Both the position numbers and the translations under genes were made by a program. 28,378 nucleotides of DNA from Candidatus Segatella caccae (GTDB lineage Bacteria; Bacteroidota; Bacteroidia; Bacteroidales; Bacteroidaceae): positions 1-28,378 of the forward strand of contig USOQ01000031.1 of the NCBI GenBank assembly GCA_900556395.1, written 5' to 3'. Every line of letters starts with the position of its first letter. Positions within the stretch are counted from its first letter, which is position 1. Positions 1-7,585 of the stretch are shown here, in pieces. The notes below the pieces were generated by a model. That model had not been told where the DNA came from. It saw only the letters and a program-made list of their open reading frames with translations, and searched no databases.

Positions 1-37
1 TTTGAAATGATACTGTATTTCAGTTAGTTATATAAAA

Positions 38-218
38 TCAGCAAGATTTCAAGAAGAAAAACGTGATGCCAATTACAGGGCGGTCGCCAATGTCGAGGTG
101 CTGGCGTGCCCAGCCAAGTATCGCCTCATACACAAGCGGGGGGATAGCAGTCGTCTGTAGTCTTCTTCGGCTTGAATTTTTCTATAAATTCATCGTAATT
201 TTGATTTTTCTTGCTCAT
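38..218 (-). pseudogene. N-terminal stub of a phage methyltransferase-like protein
   Basis: Starting from the ATG at 218, the minus strand reads MSKKNQNYDEFIEKFKPKKT, then TDDCY-PP, then (after a frame change) VYEAILGWARQHLDIGDRPV. This matches my memory of the start of a family common in Bacteroidetes phages, annotated variously as DNA methyltransferase or, misleadingly, chemotaxis protein; its members carry DDCYTPP-VYEAIL near the N-terminus and continue with an RPF.PGGDY segment. Here the run of six C (G at 138-143 on the plus strand) is out of frame by an amount that loss of two bases (AC, removing the expected Thr) would explain. The homology stops right after RPVI, followed by a stop at 38-40. 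The catalytic part is absent. Family assignment is from memory of conserved motifs; that it is broken is visible directly. Confidence 0.62.
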
Positions 219-303
219 ATTCTTGTGGGATTGAAATGTTTGTTGTATGTTTGCAGCGTGGGAGTCATGACCACTGAAACCAGCCCGCGAAGTTGGGAAA
301 CCT

Positions 304-331
304 CAGCCGATCTTTTTTTAAAGGTCGGCTG
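304..331. repeat. Hairpin at the 3' end of the phage nuclease remnant
   Basis: CAGCCGATC and GGTCGGCTG flank a short A/T-rich loop, pairing over 9 bp with one G-U. The hairpin overlaps the TAA that ends the nuclease frame at 318-320. It lacks a clear downstream T-run on the minus strand, so it may be a relic terminator of the phage operon or simply a structured 3' end. Confidence 0.4.
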
Positions 332-1043
332 TTGTATATTTATAAAGTTTATTCTCCACGACAAAGAATACGGTATCCCTTGTGTAGTTTTTGTCACTTA
401 ATATCTTTCTTGCTAAAAAACCTATCTTATTTTTGTCTATATGGCAAAGATAATCCGTAATGCAAGCTATGGCGTTTTGTTTGCATGCATCGTTTGCGTT
501 AGTAATAATGTTCCTGCTGGAGAGTGGAGACTTCACATCCACGAAAGTGTTTCCAAATTTCAAGTCTGGGTCTTCTTTTCGGGAAGTCCAAGGCGGTTTC
601 TTACATCGAGCTCGCTGGCGTGTATCTCGGGCAATATCCTCACATTATTAAATTTAGACAGCAGCTTTGTGGCATCTAACACACGATTGTTGTCCATTTC
701 TTTTTTATCCTTTAGTATATGGCGAGACGCTTCATAACCTTCCTTGTTCTTTGAGAGGGTTTCAAATTGTTCCTCTATAGGCATGGAATAAATTACATGT
801 TTGTCTTCTTTTGTGCGCTTAGTAAGATTCAGTTTGCTATTGGCTTTTTCCCTGCTTGCCACTGTTGAAGCGGAAGATGTTGTATCGGTCGCTATCCTCG
901 CTAAACTGTTCCCACTTTGCAGCCATGGTGGCAGAAGCCTGTACGAAGTTGTATTCAGCATGCAGATAGTTGGCATTGTTTGTGTCGTTGATCTTCCTAA
1001 TTCTTTGAGGTTTTGACTCTTTTTTACGGAAATCTTTTGGGAA
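318..1043 (-). pseudogene. Degenerate phage minor head protein with C-terminal CdiA_C-like nuclease domain
   Basis: Three consecutive minus-strand frames each carry part of one protein. The first (about 1043 to 837) contains NANYLHAEYNFVQASATMAAKW, in parts typical of Bacteroidetes phage minor head (Mu gpF / SPP1 gp7-like) proteins, and stops after GKQGKSQ. The second (to 560) contains a linker and LPEIHASELDVRNRLGLPEK. The third (to 318) continues EDPDLKFGNTFVDVKSP, then NIITNANDACKQ and ITDYL. The last two, joined, look like the D...VK nuclease core of the CdiA_C / phage-head-associated nuclease group (PF18451-like). Adding a single A to the A4 run (plus-strand T at 576-579) joins frames two and three perfectly. 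Between frames one and two the normal head-protein middle (an RTA...EH segment in relatives) is missing, so an internal deletion is likely. Confidence 0.6.
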
Positions 1044-1064
1044 TTAATTTTTTTTATAAAATTC

Positions 1065-1091
1065 TGAACTTTCGAGTGTGGGAAAGTTCAG
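1065..1091. repeat. Perfect 10-bp inverted repeat with 7-nt loop
   Basis: CTGAACTTTC at 1065-1074 pairs exactly with GAAAGTTCAG at 1082-1091. It lies between the phage remnant and the acetyltransferase fragment. On the minus strand it is followed by AATTTTATAAAA, only a weak T-tract, so it could be a terminator for the acetyltransferase remnant or a protein-binding dyad. Confidence 0.55.
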
Positions 1092-1160
1092 GAAAGTAAG
1101 TGAAGAAAAAAGAAGATAGTGAAGAAAGAGAAGTTAGAGGGACAAATGTCCTACGTTATA

Positions 1161-1409
1161 TTATTCATTATTAAGTTTCTTGATAACGTGAGCAGGATTT
1201 CCTACAGCCATCGAGTCATCAGGAATGTCGTTGACGACAACGCTGCCTGCACCGATGACGCATCGTTTGCCAATGTTAACACCAGGGCAGACGATGACCC
1301 CTGCAGCCAGCCTGTAATCCTCACTAATGGTTATCGGACTGCATTTCTCGATAGGCTTTCTGCGCTCCAGGTAGTTGATTGGATGCTTGGGAGTAACCAA
1401 TTGGCCCAC
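1161..1409 (-). pseudogene. C-terminal fragment of a hexapeptide (LbH) O-acetyltransferase
   Basis: About 82 residues remain, containing ITISEDYRLAAGVIVCPGV, IGKRCVIGAGSVVVNDIP and AVGNPAHVIKKL. These are the last left-handed beta-helix turns and the C-terminal GNPA motif of the maltose/galactoside/chloramphenicol (xenobiotic) acetyltransferase family. Members are normally about 180-220 residues, so the N-terminal half, including most of the acceptor site and the usual catalytic His region, is missing. Only a GTG (1409) is available as start, and an in-frame TGA lies about 13 codons further upstream. The HPINYLERRKPIE segment resembles the HPLD....R.....P loop of the family. I infer a decayed gene and not a working short enzyme. 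Confidence 0.72.
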
Positions 1410-1538
1410 CTGTTGGACTGAAAAAGATTTGGTGTATATTCATCATGTTTTTGTATTTTAATGTTATGAGTTTATTTGGGGGTTAAGTTCTTACACGAAA
1501 ACTCCCATCATGTTAGATGAAAGTTTTTTCATTTGTCT

Positions 1539-2453
1539 TTATGATGCACCAAAGAGGAGGGTGATGAGGGGGATGGTAATAATAGAGAAAAGCGTAGTGA
1601 TGAAAGTTGCTTCGGTGATGAGCGATGGGTTGCGACCGAATTTGAGACAGAACATCGTGCCAAAAGAGGCAACAGGCATTGCTATGACAACCGTATTAAT
1701 ATTATTAATTAAGGTGTTGACACCGCAGAGCTGGAACAGGAAATAAATAGATAGTGGGACAATGACTAATCGTAGGAATGCCGTGATATAAACTTTGGCG
1801 GAGCCGATGATCTCGCGCAGAGGAAGGCGAGCCATCGAACTGCCGATTATCATCAGTGCAGCAGGAACGGTGATGTTGCCCACCATTGTTACAGGACGTG
1901 CAATCATCTCTGGGGTGCGGATGCCGAATGCCACAAGTAAGGCTGCAGCAAAGGCACCAATAAGAGCAGGACTAAGCAGAACCTTGGGATTGAACTGGCG
2001 GATGCTATACTCGCCCTTGATGAGCATGACACCAGCGGTGAAGATGAAGAAGGTGTTGGGCACATTGAGTAGGGCTGCATAGAACACGGCTTTAGGACAG
2101 AAGATGCTTGAGACGATGGGGTAGCCGATGAAGCCTACATTAGCAAACATCAAGGCAAAGCCTATCATGCCTTGGTCGTCGTGGTTGGAAGTGATAAGTC
2201 GAGGAACCCAAAAACCGAATACTAATAGTAATATGTATGTAAGGAAGCCTACACCTACGAGAGGTAAGATGAGGGAGCGATCAGGCATCTCGCTACCCAT
2301 GACAGATGATAGGACCAGAAGTGGGCAAGTGATGTCTACAACGATAGATGAGAGTTTCTTGTCGAACTTATCGCCCATATATCCTAATTTGCAGGCGACA
2401 TATCCCAAAATAACCATGGTGAAGAGCATCACCATTACCTCTAAATTCTGCAT
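1539..2453 (-). CDS. AEC family (auxin efflux carrier-like) transporter
   Basis: A 304-residue, highly hydrophobic protein with about eight to ten membrane segments from residue 3 to the end, interrupted by a short polar loop in the middle. The start MQNLEVMVMLFTMVILGYVA, the segment TCPLLVLSSV, the central FANVGFIGYPI (about residues 104-114) and the late GSSMARLPL are typical of the AEC / Mem_trans family (PF03547), including the conserved asparagine-glycine turn in the middle helix. Family members export or exchange organic anions such as malate or malonate, or are of unknown substrate; nothing here fixes the substrate. The ATG is preceded by AGGATAA, a good ribosome binding site. It follows the agmatine genes on the same strand, but a 170-bp gap holding a palindrome makes cotranscription doubtful. 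Confidence 0.88.
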   Translation of the reverse strand: MQNLEVMVMLFTMVILGYVACKLGYMGDKFDKKLSSIVVDITCPLLVLSSVMGSEMPDRSLILPLVGVGFLTYILLLVFGFWVPRLITSNHDDQGMIGFALMFANVGFIGYPIVSSIFCPKAVFYAALLNVPNTFFIFTAGVMLIKGEYSIRQFNPKVLLSPALIGAFAAALLVAFGIRTPEMIARPVTMVGNITVPAALMIIGSSMARLPLREIIGSAKVYITAFLRLVIVPLSIYFLFQLCGVNTLINNINTVVIAMPVASFGTMFCLKFGRNPSLITEATFITTLFSIITIPLITLLFGAS

Positions 2454-2487
2454 TTATCCTGAATGATTTATTGTACTTCTGTTATTG

Positions 2488-2600
2488 TTAGGTGTGAAGA
2501 AGCTAAAAGAGTTAAAGATGTTAAGGCTTATCGTCTCCTTAGCAGTTCTTTGCTATAACGAATTCGCTTTAACATCTTCAACTTTTTTATTATGCCTAAC
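2488..2600. repeat. Imperfect palindromic intergenic element (copy A)
   Basis: The left arm (2488-2528) and the reverse complement of the right arm (2566-2600) both read GTTAGG, then a purine-rich run, then AGTT(A/G)AAGATGTTAA. The arms are about 35-41 bp around a loop of about 37 bp. It occupies most of the gap between the AEC gene and aguB and could fold into a long stem in RNA from either strand, acting as a terminator or processing site. A related, larger element occurs at 20992-21146. Confidence 0.6.
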
Positions 2601-2625
2601 GCGGTAATATATAGATTTGTAAAAC

Positions 2626-3501
2626 TTAGTCGATGAAACGACGTGTGATGTCAGAATATTGGTCGATGCGACGGTCGCGCAAGAAGGGCCACCAGCGTCT
2701 GACGTCTTCACTATGGCGAAGATCTACTTCTACGATTTGGCACTCTTCGTCATGTTCGCTTGCTCGATAACACAATTCGCCTTGAGGTCCAGCAACAAAA
2801 CTGCTTCCCCAAAACTGTATACCGCCAGTCTGCTCGCTGGGGTCAGGTTCGAAACCAACTCGGTTAACAGCGATGACAGGCAAACCATTAGCTACAGCAT
2901 GACCACGCATCACGGTGGTCCATGCTTCTCGTTGGCGCTGTTGCTCTTCTTCTGTGTCGTAGAGAGCGTAACCTATGGCAGTAGGGTAAATCAGGAGCTC
3001 GGCGCCCCGTAGAGCCATCAGTCGAGCAGCTTCAGGATACCATTGATCCCAGCAAACCAATATGCCCAACTTGCCCACAGAAGTCTGTATGGGTTGGAAA
3101 CCTAAGTCGCCTGGTGTGAAGTAGAACTTCTCGTAGTAAGCAGGATCGTCGGGGATGTGCATCTTGCGATATTTACCCGCGATGGTGCCATCACGCTCGA
3201 TGACAACAGCTGTGTTGTGATAGAGTCCTGGTGCTCTGCGTTCAAAGAGAGAAGTGACGATTACCACTCCTAAGTCTTTAGCCAGCTGGCCATAGAAGTC
3301 GGTAGAAGGACCAGGTATGGGTTCTGCCAAGTCGAAGTTGTCTACGGTTTCTATCTGGCAGAAATAGAGTGAGTTGTGTAACTCTTGTAGAACAATGAGT
3401 TCGGCACCGCGTTTTGCCAAGTCTGTGATGCCCTGTGCCAGTCTGTTCTTGTTGTCTGCCACATTGGCTGTATTGTGCTGCTGTAGTATTCCTATCTTCA
3501 T
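2626..3501 (-). CDS. aguB: N-carbamoylputrescine amidase
   Basis: Nitrilase-superfamily (carbon-nitrogen hydrolase) enzyme that hydrolyses N-carbamoylputrescine to putrescine, CO2 and ammonia in the cytoplasm. Counting from the ATG at 3501 the protein has 291 residues. It begins MKIGILQQHN and shows the catalytic triad: Glu40 (in LIVLQELHNS), Lys113 (in YRKMHIPDD) and Cys150 (in ILVCWDQWYPEAAR). The segment YHNTAVVIERDGTIAGKYRK and the ending with RRIDQY are typical of AguB. An upstream in-frame extension of 27 residues exists but reads as low-complexity overlap with the aguA end, so the internal ATG is preferred. The gene starts 26 bp after aguA, consistent with a two-gene operon completing agmatine-to-putrescine conversion. 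Confidence 0.93.
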   Translation of the reverse strand: MKIGILQQHNTANVADNKNRLAQGITDLAKRGAELIVLQELHNSLYFCQIETVDNFDLAEPIPGPSTDFYGQLAKDLGVVIVTSLFERRAPGLYHNTAVVIERDGTIAGKYRKMHIPDDPAYYEKFYFTPGDLGFQPIQTSVGKLGILVCWDQWYPEAARLMALRGAELLIYPTAIGYALYDTEEEQQRQREAWTTVMRGHAVANGLPVIAVNRVGFEPDPSEQTGGIQFWGSSFVAGPQGELCYRASEHDEECQIVEVDLRHSEDVRRWWPFLRDRRIDQYSDITRRFID

Positions 3502-3527
3502 TATTAATTTTGTTGCGTTGTCGTTTA

Positions 3528-4613
3528 TTATATTTCTTTCTGTTCGCGTATGGTGCCTTCGGGCAGTTGCATAGTGAGACAATGGATGCTTCCATGCTGG
3601 CGGATGATGGTGCGAGAATCTACGCCTATTATTTCTCTGTCGGGGAAAGCCAATTGTATTTGTCTGCGAGCCTCTTCGTCTTTTTCGGGCTGACCATAGG
3701 TGGGATAAATCACGGCGCCATTGATAATCAAGAAGTTGGCATAGGTGGCAGGCAGTCTTTCGTCATCGTCATAGATGGCGTCAGGCATAGGCAGGCGTAG
3801 CAGACGATAAGGATATCCCTCATAGGTGAGAAGGCCTTTGAGTTGTTTTTCCAGTGCCTGGAAGTCAGCATACTGTTCGTCTTCTGCATCATCACAGCCT
3901 ACGTAGAGTAGGGTGTCGTGTGGCGCTACGCGCACAATGGTGTCAATGTGCCCATCGGTATCGTCGCCAACGAGGTTGCCATGATCCAGCCATACGATGC
4001 GCTTGGCATGAAAAAAGTTGAGAAGTTGTTTCTCGATGTCCTGTTGGGTAAATGGTTGGTTACGATGAGGGGCCAATAAGCACTGACTTGTGGTAAAAAT
4101 GGTTCCCTTGCCATCGCTCTCGATGCTACCGCCTTCGAGGACAAAGCCTGTGTGGTTTTCGAGTGCAGCCTGAAAAGCTCCTTGATAGTAGAGTTGCAGA
4201 TTGATAGCGTTGTCTTTCTGCCACGCAAACTTTTCGCCCCAACCATTAAAACGGAAGTCGAGTAGATGTATGGGTACGATAAAACCATTGCGACAATGTT
4301 TCGATACAAGAGTAATGGGACCATGATCGCGTGCCCATGTATCGTTAGATTCAATCTCATACAGGTGGACGCGGTTCATCTGTTCGGGCGAAAGTCGACT
4401 TGCCAACATGCGGCGTGTGCTTTCTAAGATGGGCGTTGCAACGAGCAAGAGCTCATAGCGAGTTATGATTTCAGACAGTTCTAAGTAGGTGTCTGTAATC
4501 TGACGCAGATAAGGTTTCCAGTCGGTTCCGCCATGAGGCCATGTAAGCATGATGCCGCTCTGTGGAGACCATTCTGCAGGAAGCGAATAATCGCAAGGGT
4601 ATGATTGATACAT
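3528..4613 (-). CDS. aguA: Agmatine deiminase
   Basis: Converts agmatine to N-carbamoylputrescine and ammonia, the first step of the arginine-decarboxylase route to putrescine. The 361-residue protein matches the PAD_porph / agmatine deiminase family (PF04371) along its full length: LPAEWSPQSGIMLTWPH near the start, WARDHGPI at 93-100, LEGGSIESDG at 159-168 and DTDGHID at 218-224. The nucleophile is Cys345 in HGSIHCLTMQLP close to the C-terminus. All key Asp/His/Cys positions of the guanidino-modifying fold are present, so activity is expected. The product is passed to the AguB enzyme encoded next. A Bacteroidetes-type -7 box lies about 67 bp upstream of the start. Confidence 0.95.
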   Translation of the reverse strand: MYQSYPCDYSLPAEWSPQSGIMLTWPHGGTDWKPYLRQITDTYLELSEIITRYELLLVATPILESTRRMLASRLSPEQMNRVHLYEIESNDTWARDHGPITLVSKHCRNGFIVPIHLLDFRFNGWGEKFAWQKDNAINLQLYYQGAFQAALENHTGFVLEGGSIESDGKGTIFTTSQCLLAPHRNQPFTQQDIEKQLLNFFHAKRIVWLDHGNLVGDDTDGHIDTIVRVAPHDTLLYVGCDDAEDEQYADFQALEKQLKGLLTYEGYPYRLLRLPMPDAIYDDDERLPATYANFLIINGAVIYPTYGQPEKDEEARRQIQLAFPDREIIGVDSRTIIRQHGSIHCLTMQLPEGTIREQKEI

Positions 4614-4679
4614 AGGCTTAATGTTTTTGTACTCTGAATATACGAATGAACGATATGGCTATTTTGCCACAATCTTTTG

Positions 4680-4687
4680 CAAAATTA
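4680..4687 (-). promoter_or_regulatory. Putative -7 box of the aguA-aguB operon
   Basis: The minus strand reads TAATTTTG, a match to TAnnTTTG, which would give a leader of about 60 nt. No convincing TTTG is seen at the -33 distance. Confidence 0.5.
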
Positions 4688-4889
4688 CGAAAAAATCTAT
4701 AATATGTATATTTTTTCTTCCTTTTTTTAACGATATTACTAAATACTTTCGCTTGTGGGGATGTTCAGGAAGATGCAGATAATGATTTTAAAGTAGTAGT
4801 AGAGGTTGTTATCGTTTGGTTCTTAATAGTTATGCAATGTGGTGTTTGATTTAAATTCATAAAATTAGTTAAACTCTTGGCGCGTGTGC

Positions 4890-4919
4890 TTTGTATTTGC
4901 CAAGAAATTGCTAACTTTG
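4890..4919 (+). promoter_or_regulatory. Putative promoter of the Nif3 gene, almost abutting the start codon
   Basis: TTTG at 4890-4893, an 18-bp spacer and TAACTTTG at 4912-4919. The start site should lie about 4-7 nt after the -7 box, that is at or just before the ATG at 4927, so the mRNA would have almost no leader. Confidence 0.6.
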
Positions 4920-4926
4920 CATCCAA

Positions 4927-5724
4927 ATGAACATAAATAAGGTTGTAGATGCCCTTGAACAGTACGCGCCTCTGCCCTTGCAGGAAGGATATGATAATGC
5001 CGGCCTACAAGTTGGATTGACAGAGACGGTGGAAGTATCAGGGGCATTATTGTGTCTTGACGTCACTGAACAAGTGGTGGACGAAGCGATAGAAAAGGGA
5101 TGTAATCTCATTGTTAGCCATCATCCTCTGATATTCCGCAAGTTGGCGAGAATAGCAGATGAGAATTATGTGCAACGCACTGTGCGCAAAGCCATTAAGC
5201 ACGATATAGCTATCGTGAGCATGCACACCAATATGGACGCAGCAACAGGTGGCGTAAACTTCAAGATAGCAGAGAAGTTAGGTCTGAAGCACTTGCAGTT
5301 TTTTGCTGGTGAGAAGGAAGTTGATGGCGTGAAAGGTGGCGAAGGTGTTATGGGCGAAGTGAGTGAGGCTGCCAGATGGGCTGCCGACGACTTGGTACTA
5401 TTGCTTCGCGAAAAGTTTGGTGCAGAGTGCGTGCAATGCAATCAGTTGTTGCGTCGTCCTATCAGGCGTGTGGCACTTTGCGGCGGAGCTGGTTCGTTTC
5501 TCTTGGACGCTGCCGTGGCGGCTGGAGCTGATGCCTTCATTACGGGTGAAATGCACTATCATGAGTTCTTTGGTCATGAGCAGGAAATTCAGATTTGTGT
5601 GATAGGCCATTATCAGAGCGAGCAGTTTACGAGTGAAATCTTTAAGAGCATTATAGAGGAAAAATGTCCAGGAGTGAAATGCTTTATTTCTGAAGTAAAC
5701 ACCAATCCGATTATTTATCTTTAA
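4927..5724 (+). CDS. Nif3-like dinuclear metal centre protein
   Basis: A 265-residue member of the Nif3 / YbgI (GTP cyclohydrolase I type 2 homologue) family, PF01784. It shows LQEGYDNAGLQVG (18-30), the metal-ligand motif SHHPLIF (64-70), MHTNMD (99-104) and, near the C-terminus, ITGEMHYHEF and IGHYQSEQF, which supply the remaining His/Glu ligands. The family forms toroidal hexamers with two metal ions per subunit; its cellular role is unsettled, and the GTP cyclohydrolase label is not well supported. The length matches the short form without the roughly 100-residue insert. It precedes the zinc-ribbon gene by 87 bp; this neighbour pairing recurs in Bacteroidetes and suggests a shared function. 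Confidence 0.93.
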   Translation: MNINKVVDALEQYAPLPLQEGYDNAGLQVGLTETVEVSGALLCLDVTEQVVDEAIEKGCNLIVSHHPLIFRKLARIADENYVQRTVRKAIKHDIAIVSMHTNMDAATGGVNFKIAEKLGLKHLQFFAGEKEVDGVKGGEGVMGEVSEAARWAADDLVLLLREKFGAECVQCNQLLRRPIRRVALCGGAGSFLLDAAVAAGADAFITGEMHYHEFFGHEQEIQICVIGHYQSEQFTSEIFKSIIEEKCPGVKCFISEVNTNPIIYL

Positions 5725-5811
5725 GAAGGTGAAAAGGTAGAAAAAGGTAAGAAGGAAAAATTGTAAAATAATAAAGATAATCATTATACATATTTTTAAA
5801 CATTAAAATAT

Positions 5812-6636
5812 ATGGCAAAGAAAGATCCTACAGATTTGACAGTAGAAGAGAAATTGAAAACTCTCTTTCAGCTTCAGACAACCTTGTCGAGCATTGACGA
5901 GAATCGCGCGTTGAGGGGTGAACTTCCTCTCGAAGTACAAGACTTGGAAGATGAGATAGCAGGTCTGACAACTCGCATTGAGAAGATTGAGAACGACATC
6001 GAACAGTTCAAGAAGGCTGTAAGCCAGAAGAATGGTGAGATTCATGAGGCACAGGCCAGCTTGGAGCGCTACAAGTCACAGCTTGATACGGTAAGTAACA
6101 ACCGTGAATATGACACTCTGAGCAAGGAAATCGAATTCCAGCAGTTGGAGATTGAGCTCTGCGAAAAGAAGATTCGTGAGGGTCAGCAGAAGATCCAGGA
6201 GAAGCAGGCCGATTTGGCTAACAATCTTGAGCAGAAAGCCGACCGTGAGAAGGGTTTGGTAGAGAAGCGTTCTGAGCTTGATGACATCATGGCGGAGACT
6301 CGTGAAGAGGAGGATCGCTTGAAAGAAAAGGCACTTGAACTGGAGAAGAAAATCGAACCACGTCTGCTTGCCAGCTTCAAGCGTATTCGCAAGGGCGCAC
6401 GCAATGGCTTGGGTATCGTTTACGTACAGCGTGATGCTTGTGGCGGTTGCTTCAACAAGATTCCACCTCAGCGTCAGCTTGACATCAAGATGCACAAGAA
6501 GGTTATTCCTTGTGAATATTGTGGTCGTATCCTTATTGACCCAGAGTTGGCTGGTGTTAAGGTCGTTACAGAGCCAGAGGAGAAGCCTAAGCGTAAGCGC
6601 TCTATTCGCAAGAAGAAGGCAGATGATGCTGATTAA
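5812..6636 (+). CDS. Coiled-coil protein with C4-type zinc ribbon (CT398/CdsZ-like)
   Basis: 274 residues. Residues about 10-185 form a long antiparallel coiled coil rich in E, K and Q, with the conserved turn NNREYDTLSKEIE (96-108). A C-terminal zinc ribbon follows, with Cys210, Cys213, Cys234 and Cys237 in the pattern C-GG-C and C-EY-C, then a lysine/arginine-rich tail (258-269) that could contact nucleic acid. It matches the zf-RING_7 / CT398 family (PF02591), whose members are thought to act as adaptors or in RNA/protein quality control, without an agreed biochemical role. Translation starts at the ATG in ATATATGGCAAAG. A shared bidirectional terminator lies downstream. Confidence 0.92.
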   Translation: MAKKDPTDLTVEEKLKTLFQLQTTLSSIDENRALRGELPLEVQDLEDEIAGLTTRIEKIENDIEQFKKAVSQKNGEIHEAQASLERYKSQLDTVSNNREYDTLSKEIEFQQLEIELCEKKIREGQQKIQEKQADLANNLEQKADREKGLVEKRSELDDIMAETREEEDRLKEKALELEKKIEPRLLASFKRIRKGARNGLGIVYVQRDACGGCFNKIPPQRQLDIKMHKKVIPCEYCGRILIDPELAGVKVVTEPEEKPKRKRSIRKKKADDAD

Positions 6637-6677
6637 TGCTTCATATAAGTAGATAATCAATAAGATTATGATATAGA

Positions 6678-6722
6678 AAAAGGGTGTTTCACTGTTACAC
6701 ATCAACAATGAAACACCCTTTT
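6678..6722. terminator. Bidirectional intrinsic terminator between convergent genes
   Basis: A perfect 14-bp stem: AAAAGGGTGTTTCA at 6678-6691 and TGAAACACCCTTTT at 6709-6722, around a 17-nt loop. T-rich ends occur on both strands, so it can end both the zinc-ribbon transcript and the J-domain gene transcript coming from the right. Confidence 0.92.
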
Positions 6723-6752
6723 CTTTGTATGGTGAGAAGATAATTCTCTAAA

Positions 6753-7535
6753 TTACAAACCACGTGCCTTGAAAATACGATCCTTGGCATCATTGATTTC
6801 TTGGAACTTCTTTTCGGCAGCCTTGCGCACATCTTCCCCCAGGGCTGCTACCTTGTCGGGATGATGCTTGAGAGCCATTCTGCGATAAGCTGCTTTTACC
6901 TCATCGTTGGAGGCAGAGGGAGAAATGCCAAGTACTCGATAGGCATCCTCTAAGTTTGATGAAGAAGAAGAACCACTACGGAGGTTGAGCATTTGTTCGA
7001 GTTCCTCGTCGCTAAGTCCCAAGTGGTAAGTCACCTCTTTGAGTGCCATGAGTTCTTCTGCAGGTACGTTTCCGTCAGCTTGCGCTATCATGACCAAGAA
7101 GTTGAGCAACTGTAGGCGTTGTTCGTAAACCATGCTGTTGCGAATCTGACGACAACTGTCTTGTATGACGCTGCGATATTGCATCACGCCTACGCGTTTC
7201 TGCTCTTCAAAGAGTCTCAGCAGAATAGTCTCGCCCTGTGTCATGGCATTCAAGCCGAAGTTTTGTCGCAAGAATCGGCGCACAAACTCCATCTCTGAGT
7301 GCATCACCTTGCCGTCTGCCTTCATGATGTAGGAGGCAAGAACGAGTAGCGAGAACATAAACGAGTTGCGTTGTCCTTCGCGTCTTTCGTAGTCTTGACT
7401 TCCTGTATTGTCGGGGCGGTTTACCTCGTTAAGGCCATGTTCGAAGAGAGAGCCTAAGGCATAACCTGCCAAGGCTCCCAATGGTCCTACAGTGATAAAT
7501 CCGAGGATTCCACCTATCCATTTTCCTGCTCCCAT
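6753..7535 (-). CDS. DjlA-like co-chaperone: TerB-like domain plus C-terminal J domain
   Basis: 260 residues in three parts. Residues 1-34 are glycine-rich and hydrophobic (MGAGKWIGGILGFITVGPLG), probably a membrane anchor as in DjlA. Residues about 55-185 are a helical TerB-like domain with the two acidic loops KADGKVMHSE (72-81) and QADGNVPAEE (152-161). A serine-rich linker (188-193) leads to a J domain (about 196-260) with the HPD motif at 225-227, needed to stimulate DnaK ATPase. This order matches DjlA, a membrane-bound DnaK partner. It ends the ugd-side series on this strand, 50 bp after the MaoC gene. The client is unknown. Confidence 0.9.
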   Translation of the reverse strand: MGAGKWIGGILGFITVGPLGALAGYALGSLFEHGLNEVNRPDNTGSQDYERREGQRNSFMFSLLVLASYIMKADGKVMHSEMEFVRRFLRQNFGLNAMTQGETILLRLFEEQKRVGVMQYRSVIQDSCRQIRNSMVYEQRLQLLNFLVMIAQADGNVPAEELMALKEVTYHLGLSDEELEQMLNLRSGSSSSSNLEDAYRVLGISPSASNDEVKAAYRRMALKHHPDKVAALGEDVRKAAEKKFQEINDAKDRIFKARGL

Positions 7536-7585
7536 AGATTTCTTCTAAAATAATGGGTCTTGGGTATTAAGCCTCGCAGTGAGGC

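Larger units (their letters stand above)
4614..4926. other. Divergent intergenic region between aguA and the Nif3 gene
   Basis: About 310 bp without a coding frame. It holds the aguA -7 box near one end and the Nif3 promoter at the other. The centre (about 4690-4880) is A/T-rich; I see no hairpin, repeat or small gene in it. Confidence 0.6.

Noticed and set aside
63..401. Plus-strand open frame of 112 codons
   Set aside because: It runs antisense through the phage methyltransferase-like stub, has no family likeness, and its composition follows the reverse strand.
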